Below are positions 1 to 7,779 of a DNA stretch of 64,000 bases, in pieces. A program made the translations under genes and the position numbers. How positions within the stretch are numbered: the stretch's first letter is position 1; the number at the start of each line of letters is the position of its first letter. A model generated the notes under the pieces. It did not search any database, had not been told where the DNA came from, and saw nothing but the letters and a program-made list of their open reading frames with translations. This DNA is from Paenibacillus macquariensis (lineage in GTDB: Bacteria > Bacillota > Bacilli > Paenibacillales > Paenibacillaceae), in contig NZ_FTNK01000003.1 in assembly GCF_900156375.1 (NCBI RefSeq), positions 372,001 to 436,000 of the forward strand, written 5' to 3'.

Positions 1-56
1 TTTCTAGAGTGTAAGAGCATAATGATACCTGTCAAAATGAATCGTTAAAAAATTCA

Positions 57-99
57 AACCACTTCCGGCTTTGTTATGAAATCGGAAGTGGTTTTTTTT
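57..99 (+). terminator. Intrinsic terminator of the gene upstream of the window
   Basis: An 11-bp inverted repeat (AACCACTTCCG / CGGAAGTGGTT) is followed by a run of eight T. It ends a transcript entering from the left edge; the first 56 bases hold no recognisable gene end. Confidence 0.85.
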
Positions 100-123
100 G
101 TCATTTAGATAATTCTACACTTA

Positions 124-140
124 TGTTAGATTATATGACA
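124..140 (+). promoter_or_regulatory. GlnR/TnrA operator upstream of glnA
   Basis: The sequence TGTTA-N7-TGACA matches the Bacillus GlnR/TnrA consensus TGTNA-N7-TNACA at every defined position. It lies 29 bp upstream of the -35 hexamer of the glnA promoter. A weaker partial repeat of the same shape (158-174) overlaps the -35 itself. Nitrogen control of glnA is therefore expected, although no glnR gene is in the window. Confidence 0.75.
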
Positions 141-168
141 TATTAAAAAGAAATACCTGACATACGTA

Positions 169-197
169 TTGACGTTAAAAAAAATACGTTCTATAAT
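169..197 (+). promoter_or_regulatory. SigA-type promoter of glnA
   Basis: TTGACG (169-174) and TATAAT (192-197) are separated by 17 bp, close to the ideal vegetative promoter. Transcription would begin near 204, leaving a leader of about 73 nt before the glnA start codon. Confidence 0.85.
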
Positions 198-276
198 TGC
201 GACATCAGATAAAAGAAATCATGAACATTTTTAATCAATTGGATGGTTAATGTTCGGAATTTAGGGGGAAAAGGAA

Positions 277-1701
277 ATGTCAGTTGAGAACGTATTGAAA
301 ATTATTGAGGATAATAATATTGAGTGGATAGATTTTCGTTTTGTAGATCTACAAGGACGTGCTCATCATATTTCATTACCATCTTCAGAAGTAGACGCAG
401 AAACATTTGTGAACGGGGTTGCGTTTGATGGTTCCTCAATTACCGGTTTTCGCGGCATAGAAGAATCAGATATGGTTATGATGCCTGACCCTGAAGCAGT
501 ATTTATCGACTCCTTCACTGCACACCCTACTTTGAACATTATGTGTAACATCCATACGCCAGATGGCGAGCGTTACGAGCGTGACCCACGCGGAATCGCT
601 GCTAAAGCAGAAGAATTCTTGCAGAAGAGCGGTGTAGGTACGACAGCATTCTTCGCACCTGAATCAGAATTTTTCATCTTTGATGATGTGCGTTACGAAA
701 GTGGCATGAATAGTTCTTCGTTCTTCGTTGATTCGGAAGAAGCAGCATGGAACACGAATCGTAAAGAAGAAGGCGGTAACCTGGGCTTTAAAATTGGTGT
801 CAAAGGTGGATATGTTCCAGTTGCACCGGTAGATACGCAACAAGACATCCGTAGTGAAATGTGCCGTTTGCTTGCAGAAGCGGGCTTGCGCGTAGAACGT
901 CATCACCATGAAGTGGCAACAGCAGGTCAAGCTGAAATCAACTTCCGTTTTGATACTTTGAAGAAAACAGCAGATAACTTGCTTGTTTATAAATATATCG
1001 TTCACAATACAGCACGCCAATATGGTAAAGTTGCAACATTTATGCCGAAACCTATTTTCGGTGATAACGGTAGCGGGATGCACGTCCACCAATCCATTTT
1101 CAATGGCGACACGCCTCTTTTCTATGAAAAAGGTGGATATGCTAACCTGAGTGAAATGGCTTTACATTACATCGGTGGAATACTGCATCATGCACCAGCA
1201 TTGATTGCATTGACGAACCCATCTACGAACTCATTCAAACGTCTGGTTCCTGGTTATGAAGCTCCAGTAAACCTTGTGTACTCCAAAGGTAACCGTTCCG
1301 CAGCCGTACGTATTCCAGTAGCCGCTGTAACGCCTAAAGGATGTCGCATTGAGTTCCGTACACCAGACTCCACAGCTAACCCTTATCTTGCGTTCTCAGC
1401 AATGTTGATGGCTGGTCTTGATGGTATTAAGAGAAAGATTGATCCTCAAGAATTGGGTTATGGTCCAATGGATAAGAATATCTATGAAATGTCCGATGAA
1501 GATAAATTCAAAATCCGCAGTGTTCCAGGTACCTTGGATGAAGCGTTGGATGCTTTGGAAGCAGACTTTGAATTCTTAACAGAAGGTGAAGTGTTCACGA
1601 AGTCCTTCATCGATAACTATATTAATATGAAGCGTAATGAAGCTAAGGCAGTAGCAGTTCGTGTTCATCCACATGAATATAGCCTCTACTTCGATTGCTA
1701 G
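277..1701 (+). CDS. glnA: Glutamine synthetase, type I, beta-like subclass
   Basis: Makes glutamine from glutamate, ammonia and ATP in the cytoplasm. The 474-residue product aligns over its length with enterobacterial GlnA: the beta-grasp N-domain, the GFDGSS-like loop (AFDGSSITGF), the HHHEVATAGQ and KPIFGDNGSGMHVH active-site motifs and NRSAAVRIP. It is about 30 residues longer than the usual Bacillus enzyme and carries the beta-type insertion. The segment MDKNIYEMS near residue 403 matches the E. coli adenylylation loop KNLYDLP, including the tyrosine. The start is the ATG after AGGGGGAAAAGG. The gene stands alone between two terminators behind a GlnR/TnrA box, so it is not in a glnRA operon. 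Confidence 0.95.
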   Translation: MSVENVLKIIEDNNIEWIDFRFVDLQGRAHHISLPSSEVDAETFVNGVAFDGSSITGFRGIEESDMVMMPDPEAVFIDSFTAHPTLNIMCNIHTPDGERYERDPRGIAAKAEEFLQKSGVGTTAFFAPESEFFIFDDVRYESGMNSSSFFVDSEEAAWNTNRKEEGGNLGFKIGVKGGYVPVAPVDTQQDIRSEMCRLLAEAGLRVERHHHEVATAGQAEINFRFDTLKKTADNLLVYKYIVHNTARQYGKVATFMPKPIFGDNGSGMHVHQSIFNGDTPLFYEKGGYANLSEMALHYIGGILHHAPALIALTNPSTNSFKRLVPGYEAPVNLVYSKGNRSAAVRIPVAAVTPKGCRIEFRTPDSTANPYLAFSAMLMAGLDGIKRKIDPQELGYGPMDKNIYEMSDEDKFKIRSVPGTLDEALDALEADFEFLTEGEVFTKSFIDNYINMKRNEAKAVAVRVHPHEYSLYFDC

Positions 1702-1731
1702 AATTGGTATTATAAAATCATAACTTATCTT

Positions 1732-1765
1732 GATCCTTCGGGTTTCCCGAAGGATCTTCCTTGTT
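1732..1765 (+). terminator. Terminator after glnA
   Basis: A perfect 11-bp stem (GATCCTTCGGG / CCCGAAGGATC) with a TTT loop is followed by a weak U-rich tail (TTCCTTGTT). Confidence 0.8.
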
Positions 1766-1954
1766 GAATGTATTATAAGGAAGAATGCCTTTCTACTGTG
1801 TCGCTTTAACCCGATAAATAAAAATGTATTTACCTATAAATAATTTTAATGTTAGATTTAAGTTCGAAAGTGCAAATCGTACTTGATGGGTGGTAGGAAT
1901 ACTGCTATCATTGCGGTATCATAAAAGAAGAAAGAGAAAGGGTGGGGAGTACAC

Positions 1955-3043
1955 TTGACTAAGAGAGCCTATAATTTTAATGCAGGACCTGCTGCACTAC
2001 CGCTTCAAGTTCTAGAACGTGCACAAGCTGAATTTGTGGACTTCAGAAATTCAGGAATGTCTATTATGGAGATGTCTCATCGCGGTAAAGTTTACGAAGA
2101 AGTACATAATGAAGCAGAAAGTCGTCTGCTGTCATTGCTTGGTGGCGGAAAGGGATATAAAGTCCTTTTCTTACAAGGCGGAGCAAGTACGCAATTTGCA
2201 ATGCTTCCTATGAACTTACTATCAGAAGGTAAAGTTGCTAGCTATGTTCACTCGGGAAGTTGGGCTGATAAAGCAATCAAAGAAGCCAAACTGATTGGGC
2301 AAACAAATGTGGTAGCTACATCGGAAGCGAATAAGTTTATGTCTATACCTGATCTTAGCAATATTCAATTGTCTGATGACACAGCGTATCTACATGTGAC
2401 TTCCAATGAAACGATTGAAGGTACACAATATCAACAATTTCCTGATACAGGCAATATTCCATTGATTGGCGATATGTCGAGTGATATTCTCAGCCGTCAA
2501 TTTGATCTGAATCAATTCGGACTTATCTATGCAGGTGCTCAGAAGAATCTAGGTCCTTCTGGCGTTACAGTTGTTATTGCACGGGAAGAGTTAATTAATA
2601 ACTCACCGAAGAATATCCCAACGATGTTACGTTATAATACACATTCTTCAAACAATTCATTGTATAACACACCACCTGCTTTTTCAGTATACATGGTTAA
2701 TGAAGTATTGAAATGGGTGGAAGAGCAAGGTGCTCTTGAAGGAATTGAGAAGATTAACCGCAAGAAAGCACAGCTTATCTATGATACAATAGACAACAGT
2801 GGTGGCTTTTATCGGGGACCTGTTGAAGCAGGTAGCCGTTCGATTATGAATATCACTTTCCGTCTGACTTCTGAGGAACTTGAGAATCAGTTCATTAAAG
2901 AATCAGAATTGGAAGGCTTTGTGGGTCTCAAAGGCCATCGTAGTGTAGGCGGTTTACGCGCCTCAATCTATAATGCGGTTCCTTATGAGAGTTGTAAAGC
3001 ACTAGCTGATTTCATGTCACATTTTCAAAAGACTCATGGGTAA
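1955..3043 (+). CDS. serC: Phosphoserine aminotransferase
   Basis: PLP enzyme of serine synthesis that interconverts 3-phosphohydroxypyruvate and 3-phosphoserine; it can also act in pyridoxal phosphate synthesis. It opens with the family signature YNFNAGPAALP. The motif YAGAQKNLGPSGVT places the PLP lysine at about residue 197, as in E. coli SerC, and the C-terminal GHRSVGGLRASIYNA is typical. The length of 362 residues is normal. The start is TTG, preceded by AAAGGGTGGGGAG. Serine genes serA and serB are not adjacent. The roughly 190 bp leader contains a short hairpin near 1897-1918 but no T-box core that I can recognise. Confidence 0.95.
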   Translation: MTKRAYNFNAGPAALPLQVLERAQAEFVDFRNSGMSIMEMSHRGKVYEEVHNEAESRLLSLLGGGKGYKVLFLQGGASTQFAMLPMNLLSEGKVASYVHSGSWADKAIKEAKLIGQTNVVATSEANKFMSIPDLSNIQLSDDTAYLHVTSNETIEGTQYQQFPDTGNIPLIGDMSSDILSRQFDLNQFGLIYAGAQKNLGPSGVTVVIAREELINNSPKNIPTMLRYNTHSSNNSLYNTPPAFSVYMVNEVLKWVEEQGALEGIEKINRKKAQLIYDTIDNSGGFYRGPVEAGSRSIMNITFRLTSEELENQFIKESELEGFVGLKGHRSVGGLRASIYNAVPYESCKALADFMSHFQKTHG

Positions 3044-3081
3044 GGAAAGTTGATTAGTCATTCACTTTCTAGTACTCTTAG

Positions 3082-3108
3082 CCTTCCACCCTTTGGTGGA
3101 GGGTTTTT
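3082..3108 (+). terminator. Terminator after serC
   Basis: A G/C-rich stem CCTTCCACC / GGTGGAGGG with a CTTT loop is followed by TTTTTGTT. Confidence 0.85.
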
Positions 3109-3172
3109 GTTGAGGTTCCTCGGAACAATTGGGGTTATACTAACTATAAATAGATAGATGGAGGATATCATC

Positions 3173-3637
3173 ATGGCATTACATATCGTACTTGTGGAAC
3201 CGGAAATACCGGCAAATACAGGGAATATTTCAAGAACATGCGCTGCGACAGGTGTACATTTACATTTGGTTCACCCACTTGGGTTTCTTACCGATGACAA
3301 GACATTAAAGAGAGCAGGCTTAGACTATTGGCATGCCGTTCATATTGAATATCATGATTCTTTTGCAGAGGTGCAAGAGAAGTATGCGGGCAGCCGGTTT
3401 TTCTATGCTTCGACAAAAGCTAATTTAAGGTATAGTGACTTTGAATATCAGGATGGGGACTTTTTTGTATTTGGTAAAGAGACAAAGGGGTTGCCACTAG
3501 AATTACTTGAAGCTAACCCCGAAACATGCATGCGGATACCGATGGGTGAACAGGTTAGATCATTAAATCTTTCCAATTCGGCGGCAATTGTTGTATATGA
3601 GGCATTGCGACAATTAGATTTCAATGATTTAAGATAA
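3173..3637 (+). CDS. trmL: tRNA (cytidine/uridine-34 2'-O)-methyltransferase, SPOUT family
   Basis: Methylates the ribose of wobble nucleotide 34 of leucine tRNAs using SAM. The SPOUT knot motifs are present: N-terminal IVLVEPEIPANTGNISRTCA, central FFVFGKETKGLP and C-terminal IPMGEQVRSLNLSNSAAIV. I start at the ATG at 3173 because GGAGG sits eight bases upstream; an in-frame ATG at 3158 has no ribosome site of its own. That gives 154 residues, close to B. subtilis CspR/TrmL. It is monocistronic, with an AbrB-type gene starting about 110 bp downstream. Confidence 0.9.
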   Translation: MALHIVLVEPEIPANTGNISRTCAATGVHLHLVHPLGFLTDDKTLKRAGLDYWHAVHIEYHDSFAEVQEKYAGSRFFYASTKANLRYSDFEYQDGDFFVFGKETKGLPLELLEANPETCMRIPMGEQVRSLNLSNSAAIVVYEALRQLDFNDLR

Positions 3638-3640
3638 AAA

Positions 3641-3669
3641 TTGTCGAACACAGCAGGATTCGACATAAT
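3641..3669 (+). promoter_or_regulatory. Likely promoter of the AbrB-like gene, overlapped by Spo0A boxes
   Basis: TTGTCG (3641-3646) and CATAAT (3664-3669) are spaced 17 bp apart, about 80 bp before the AbrB-like start. TGTCGAA (3642-3648) covers the -35 and its reverse complement TTCGACA (3659-3665) touches the -10. A near match, TATCGAA, follows at about 3672. These match the 0A-box core. In B. subtilis Spo0A-P represses abrB, so the placement fits repression. Confidence 0.6.
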
Positions 3670-3749
3670 CATATCGAACTATTAAGATAGACCCATTTTT
3701 AGATGTAGTGGGACTAGTATATTTTTTGATAGGGGAGTGTAGTACCATT

Positions 3750-4001
3750 ATGAAGCCTGCTGGTGTGGTTCGTAAGGTGGATCAGTTGGGGAGAATTGTC
3801 TTACCCAAATCATTGAGAAAAAGATATCAGATGAATGAAGGGGACCCGGTAGAGATTTTGGTCCAGGGAGATCATATTATTTTGGAAAGATATCGTCCCA
3901 AATGTGTGTTCTGTGGTTCGGTAGAAGAAGTGAATGAATTCAAAGAACGTCTTATTTGTGCACAGTGTCAGTCAGAGATGTCGGATTTACTTCGGGCCTA
4001 A
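3750..4001 (+). CDS. AbrB/SpoVT-family transition-state regulator with C-terminal zinc ribbon
   Basis: Small DNA-binding protein of 83 residues. Residues 1-50 form a swapped-hairpin AbrB domain (GVVRKVDQLGRIVLPKSLRK, then a hydrophobic ILVQGDHIILERY). Unlike B. subtilis AbrB, the tail carries two Cys pairs (CVFC about 20 residues before CAQC), which looks like a zinc ribbon replacing the usual multimerisation tail. I chose the ATG at 3750 because the conserved domain starts there and AGGGGAG lies 12 bases upstream; the in-frame ATG at 3708 would add an unrelated segment. The Spo0A boxes at its promoter support a transition-state role. It could instead be an Abh- or SpoVT-like paralogue. Confidence 0.85.
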   Translation: MKPAGVVRKVDQLGRIVLPKSLRKRYQMNEGDPVEILVQGDHIILERYRPKCVFCGSVEEVNEFKERLICAQCQSEMSDLLRA

Positions 4002-4015
4002 TGCATGTAATAGGG

Positions 4016-4048
4016 GCATCGCGATTTAACGTGGTGCTTTTTTTTTTG
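4016..4048 (+). terminator. Terminator after the AbrB-like gene
   Basis: An eight-base stem (GCATCGCG with CGTGGTGC, including G-U pairs) is followed by eleven T. Confidence 0.8.
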
Positions 4049-4081
4049 ATTTTTTTTCTACTTCATGTAGATAGAATGAAC

Positions 4082-4114
4082 AAATAAAATAGGCTTCCTC
4101 AGCGTGAGGAAGCC
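4082..4114 (-). terminator. Terminator of the 35-residue membrane protein gene
   Basis: A perfect 9-bp stem (GGCTTCCTC / GAGGAAGCC) is followed on the minus strand by TATTTTATTTG. It lies directly after the miniprotein stop codon. Confidence 0.75.
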
Positions 4115-4130
4115 AGCATAGCGATTTAAC

Positions 4131-4238
4131 CTAGAGACCTTTTGTTTTATCATCATTGTAAGATGATGTGAGGATGCCGATCATGAATAGAGCTAGAACC
4201 AATGCAACAATCCAAAAAGTTAATGAAAAAGACACCAT
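4131..4238 (-). CDS. 35-residue single-pass membrane miniprotein
   Basis: An open reading frame of 36 codons with an ideal ribosome site (AGGAGG, five bases before the ATG) and its own terminator. The product begins MVSFSLTFWIVALVLALF, one hydrophobic helix of about 20 residues, and ends in a polar tail with SYNDDKTKG. No family is recognised. It lies 50 bp downstream of the glycosidase gene on the same strand, so it may share that transcript. The strong ribosome site and terminator argue that it is real. Confidence 0.7.
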   Translation of the reverse strand: MVSFSLTFWIVALVLALFMIGILTSSYNDDKTKGL

Positions 4239-4287
4239 GCCACCTCCTGTAAAACTACCTCGCTATACTTATTATACCATTTAATTT

Positions 4288-5355
4288 TTATTTAAAAAAC
4301 AAAAAATTAGTGGGTACTGGACGAAGACTTCCATCTGAAGGCTTATTTATGACTCTTCCGTTAAAGATTAGGGAAGACGAACCACCACCATCTAGATTGT
4401 AGGCGTCACGTACACCTAGCTGAAGTAATCTATCTTGAAGTTCTAGTAAAGTCGCACCTGATCCTCCACTCTCATTATATCCATCAATAACGATAACCAA
4501 CAGTTGGTCATCTTTATAGTTACCTATAACTGTACGTGGTGCTCGAGTGGGCGAAGTTTGCCATTGGACTGGAATAGGTACTTTCTGACCATTGTGAAGT
4601 AATACGGGTACAAAGGTTGCCCCAAACGAAGGATTCAGATAATCGAGATCTTCCTTATTGTGAAATTTGCCTCCAATAAGTTTGCCTGATTTATCTAAGC
4701 CTACAAAGAAGAGATCTTTAAAGCTCGATTCAAATCCCGTCAGATATTGTCCATTCATGATCGTTGTACTTAGAGGATAACGTTTGCCTTTTCCATCAGC
4801 AAATCCTCCAGCATTGATGCCAGCAATAGCACCATAACGTTGTACAGCAGCAGCAGTCGTCTCAGACCCTCCGATAACGTCACTACCGAGACTCATTTTC
4901 ATAGCCTTGGGATCTTTAAGTTTCACCTTCATAGCGTGACCTTGATAGACGCCTGGGTTAACTTTAAAGAGTTCAAGCGTGATACGTTCACTCGTTACCT
5001 TTTGATACGGTGTGCCAAGCTTAGAGGTAATTCGCTTATTGTAGATGTACTCAGGCTGAAGTGCTTGTGATATAGTTATCTTTACGATGTTATTAGTCGT
5101 ATCGAGTGTTTTTTGATATAACTCTGATGTATGACGTATCGTTGAAAGGGTACTGTTTACAATTTCCTCTGCATCATTCAGTTGGAGCACAATGTCTTTC
5201 GATGTATCATGAATAGAACCACTAGGTAGGTAGGAACTCGAATTCATATTTAATTTCACTGACGGATGGATGAATATGAGACAGAATAAAACCCCGATAA
5301 AAGGTGCTGTTGCTAGTAGAAAAAAACGATTGATCTGTTTGACTTGCAATCTCAT
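4288..5355 (-). CDS. Membrane-anchored phosphodiester glycosidase-domain protein
   Basis: 355 residues. An N-terminal helix (about residues 11-29) anchors the protein or serves as an uncleaved signal. The last 220 residues form a NAGPA-type phosphodiester glycosidase domain with the motifs AGINAGGF, PRTVIG, VIDGYNESGGSGATLLEL and YNLDGGGSSSL. Such domains act outside the membrane on sugar-phosphodiester or cell-wall substrates; the actual substrate is unknown. The start codon overlaps the stop of the upstream gene by four bases (ATGA), so the two are translationally coupled and probably work together. Confidence 0.85.
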   Translation of the reverse strand: MRLQVKQINRFFLLATAPFIGVLFCLIFIHPSVKLNMNSSSYLPSGSIHDTSKDIVLQLNDAEEIVNSTLSTIRHTSELYQKTLDTTNNIVKITISQALQPEYIYNKRITSKLGTPYQKVTSERITLELFKVNPGVYQGHAMKVKLKDPKAMKMSLGSDVIGGSETTAAAVQRYGAIAGINAGGFADGKGKRYPLSTTIMNGQYLTGFESSFKDLFFVGLDKSGKLIGGKFHNKEDLDYLNPSFGATFVPVLLHNGQKVPIPVQWQTSPTRAPRTVIGNYKDDQLLVIVIDGYNESGGSGATLLELQDRLLQLGVRDAYNLDGGGSSSLIFNGRVINKPSDGSLRPVPTNFLFFK

Positions 5356-5750
5356 TTGAGAAGGTCCATTTTTTTCTGTAGCGTGTCAAGTTGTTTCTTG
5401 ACCTCACTTAGTTGTGTGTACAATTTGTTACTGTTATCGGTTTTGGTTGTCGCATTATCCTTAGTGAATGTAAGTAATTCATTAAATGATTGCACCTTGC
5501 TATTCAGTTCCTCGACTTGAGCGGATAGTTCTGTGAGATTCAGTTCGTATTCCGTTTTTAATAGAGTCATCTGCTGTTGGTTTTCCTTTTGTAGTTGTTG
5601 GAGCATGTCCTGTTTAAGCTCGTTACTATATATATACGCGGCTGTTATTCCGCTGCCAATTAGCACTATCCATAGTAGCAGGAAAGCTTTGACAGAAGGT
5701 CCACGTTTGGTTTTGGAACGTTCATAGTTAGTATCCGTTGACGTAGGCAT
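5352..5750 (-). CDS. Single-pass membrane coiled-coil protein
   Basis: 132 residues: a short basic cytoplasmic tail, one membrane helix at about 22-40 (AFLLLWIVLIGSGITAAYIY) and a long heptad-rich coiled coil to the C-terminus. The ATG at 5750 is chosen because GAGGTG lies six bases before it; GTG 5759 and ATG 5756 overlap that site. It is coupled to the downstream phosphodiester glycosidase by a 4-bp overlap and may act as its membrane partner or scaffold. No named family is recognised. Confidence 0.75.
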   Translation of the reverse strand: MPTSTDTNYERSKTKRGPSVKAFLLLWIVLIGSGITAAYIYSNELKQDMLQQLQKENQQQMTLLKTEYELNLTELSAQVEELNSKVQSFNELLTFTKDNATTKTDNSNKLYTQLSEVKKQLDTLQKKMDLLK

Positions 5751-5924
5751 AGTCATCACCTCATCTTAATCTATTATTTTTGACAAGTTCCCATTCTATC
5801 ATTACATTATCAATTTCGCAAAAAAACAAAAATTCACACAATTATCGATATTAAATGCCGATTATTGTAATTAGTAAGATACAATTTCGTTATTCTGTCT
5901 ACAATGACTGGGAGGATCGTATAC

Positions 5925-6581
5925 ATGTCGTTAGTTTGGCGCGTCGTTATCTTGGGTGGTCAGCCCACGAGTATGTTAGGAACGAAGTTAATTCTAGAAG
6001 AACAAGCTTATCTAAATGTGACAGGAATGGCAGTAGGTATTGCTGAAGGAATACATATGGTTAAAGAAACGCAACCGGACTTAGTTCTACTTGATTATTT
6101 ATGGTCACAAGGGAAATTGGAAGGTGTATTGGGGCAAATCAAGTCGCAATCTCCAGAAAGCCATGTTGTTATTGTATCGGATGAAGAAGTGCTCCTCAGA
6201 GCCCAATCATTACTTAATCTCGGAGCAAGCGGGATATTATCGCAACAGGCTTCTCCAACACAATTGCTTCTTCTCATAGAGGGTCTTCGTGAAGGATATA
6301 CCTTTATTCCATTAGAATGGTTGAAGAATGGGATTTGGCCGGTGACTTCCCCACGGAATACACATGATTTCTTCCAGCTATCGGAGACAGAAATACTTAT
6401 CATGCAGCGGGTCGTTCGAGGAATTACATATGATAAAATAGCAACAGAAATTGAACTCAGTCGAAGATCTATAGATAATTATTTACAAAGAATATATGTG
6501 AAGTTGGGCGTTAGCACACGAGCTCAAGCCATCGAAAAGTTTGCCGTATATTCGTCTCCGATTCGCCCTTTATACATATAA
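5925..6581 (+). CDS. LuxR/NarL-type regulator with degenerate receiver domain
   Basis: 218 residues. The N-terminal 120 residues fold like a receiver (LVLLDYLW keeps the phospho-acceptor Asp), but the paired acidic residues that bind magnesium are absent: the first strand reads VVILGGQP where an intact receiver has DD. The C-terminal HTH is of GerE/LuxR type (LSETEILIMQRVVRGITYDKIATEI ..). The domain order resembles ComA. The start at 5925 is set by GGGAGG nine bases upstream. No kinase is adjacent; the aminotransferase gene starts 37 bp after it and may be cotranscribed. It is probably phosphorylation-independent. Confidence 0.75.
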   Translation: MSLVWRVVILGGQPTSMLGTKLILEEQAYLNVTGMAVGIAEGIHMVKETQPDLVLLDYLWSQGKLEGVLGQIKSQSPESHVVIVSDEEVLLRAQSLLNLGASGILSQQASPTQLLLLIEGLREGYTFIPLEWLKNGIWPVTSPRNTHDFFQLSETEILIMQRVVRGITYDKIATEIELSRRSIDNYLQRIYVKLGVSTRAQAIEKFAVYSSPIRPLYI

Positions 6582-6618
6582 TTATATTAGCTTGTAGCCA
6601 TATAGAGGAGGGCGGTCT

Positions 6619-7779
6619 ATGACGTATTCTTTGCAAGGTTCATCGATAACACTAGCAGAGGAGCTCCCAGATCAAGATTTATTCCCGTTAATAGCTGAAC
6701 ATACAACACACCTCTCAGACGATATCCTGGCGGTTCAGAATGAGAATTCACAAGGATACATGCCACTTCGAGCATGGCTTCAGTCCGAGTGGCAACAACA
6801 TAAGGGAATAGAAGTAGATGTTAATCAGATTCTGTTAACAACGGGAACTGAGCAGGGGATGGAATGGCTAACACGTGTTTATGTAGATCAGGGAGATACT
6901 GTGCTTGTTGAGAATCCTACGTCACCGAGTATTCTGGAGCTATTACGGATGCGAGGGGCAACCATTATTCCAATTGATGGGGATGCACAAGGGGTACTCC
7001 TTCATACATTAGAAGAATCCATTAAGACTACAACTCCGAAATTCCTATTTGTTACTCCTAATTTCACGAATCCTACAGGGGTTATTTGGAGTATTGAGCG
7101 AAGAGCACAAGTACTTGACCTATGTCGGAGACATCACGTTCTGATCGTAGAAGATGATACGTATGGAGATCTTTATTTTGACGAAGCCACTGATCCGTTG
7201 TCATTTAGCAAGCGGTATCCATCATTATTTACACTAGATGGTCATGAAGTGGGTGGACAAGTGCTATATTTAGGATCATTCAATAAAACGGTGGCACCTG
7301 AACTCAGAACGGGATGGGTAGTTGGAAATCGTAAGTTGATTGAATTGATGAGTGCTGGGATGCCCATGGCAGACTGTCAATCAAATGCCTTGAACCAACG
7401 GCTGTTGTATCAATTACTGGTATCCACGACTTTTGATTGGCGTAATCATATTGCTCTAGTGAGACATGAGTATAACATCCGTCTGGAACTAATGAAGAAT
7501 ATGTTGAAGAAACCTGTATGGCGAGATGCTAGGTATGAACTTCCTTCAGGAGGAATGTTTATATGGATCAAGCTGCCAGAAGGTCTGCGTAGCGAAGCTC
7601 TATTGAAATGTTCCATTCGCAAAGGGGTGGATTTCTGTCCAGGAGGGTTATGTTGTGTGGACAAGGGCGAAGGTTCTGACAGAATTCGTCTTAATTTCAC
7701 CCAACCCCGGAGAGATGAATTAATACAAGGTATGCATTTAATAGGGGAAGCTGTAAGTGAATTTACAGCTAGGAGTTAG
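6619..7779 (+). CDS. PLP-dependent aminotransferase, fold type I (LysN / MocR-like catalytic domain)
   Basis: 386 residues related to 2-aminoadipate and aromatic aminotransferases and to the catalytic half of MocR regulators, but with no N-terminal HTH. Motifs: TTGTEQGMEWL, TPNFTNPTG, VEDDTYGDLYF and the PLP-lysine segment GSFNKTVAPELRTGW. The ribosome site GGAGGGCGG precedes ATG 6619. It is probably cotranscribed with the receiver-like regulator upstream. The 3' end overlaps the convergent gene by four bases. Substrate unknown. Confidence 0.85.
   Translation: MTYSLQGSSITLAEELPDQDLFPLIAEHTTHLSDDILAVQNENSQGYMPLRAWLQSEWQQHKGIEVDVNQILLTTGTEQGMEWLTRVYVDQGDTVLVENPTSPSILELLRMRGATIIPIDGDAQGVLLHTLEESIKTTTPKFLFVTPNFTNPTGVIWSIERRAQVLDLCRRHHVLIVEDDTYGDLYFDEATDPLSFSKRYPSLFTLDGHEVGGQVLYLGSFNKTVAPELRTGWVVGNRKLIELMSAGMPMADCQSNALNQRLLYQLLVSTTFDWRNHIALVRHEYNIRLELMKNMLKKPVWRDARYELPSGGMFIWIKLPEGLRSEALLKCSIRKGVDFCPGGLCCVDKGEGSDRIRLNFTQPRRDELIQGMHLIGEAVSEFTARS

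Noticed and set aside
664..1092. 142-residue frame on the minus strand inside glnA
   Set aside because: It is a reverse-frame shadow of a clear glutamine synthetase, with no ribosome site and no family resemblance.
1860..1954. T-box leader before serC
   Set aside because: GGGTGGTAGG resembles part of a T-box, but the rest of the motif, a specifier stem and a terminator are missing.
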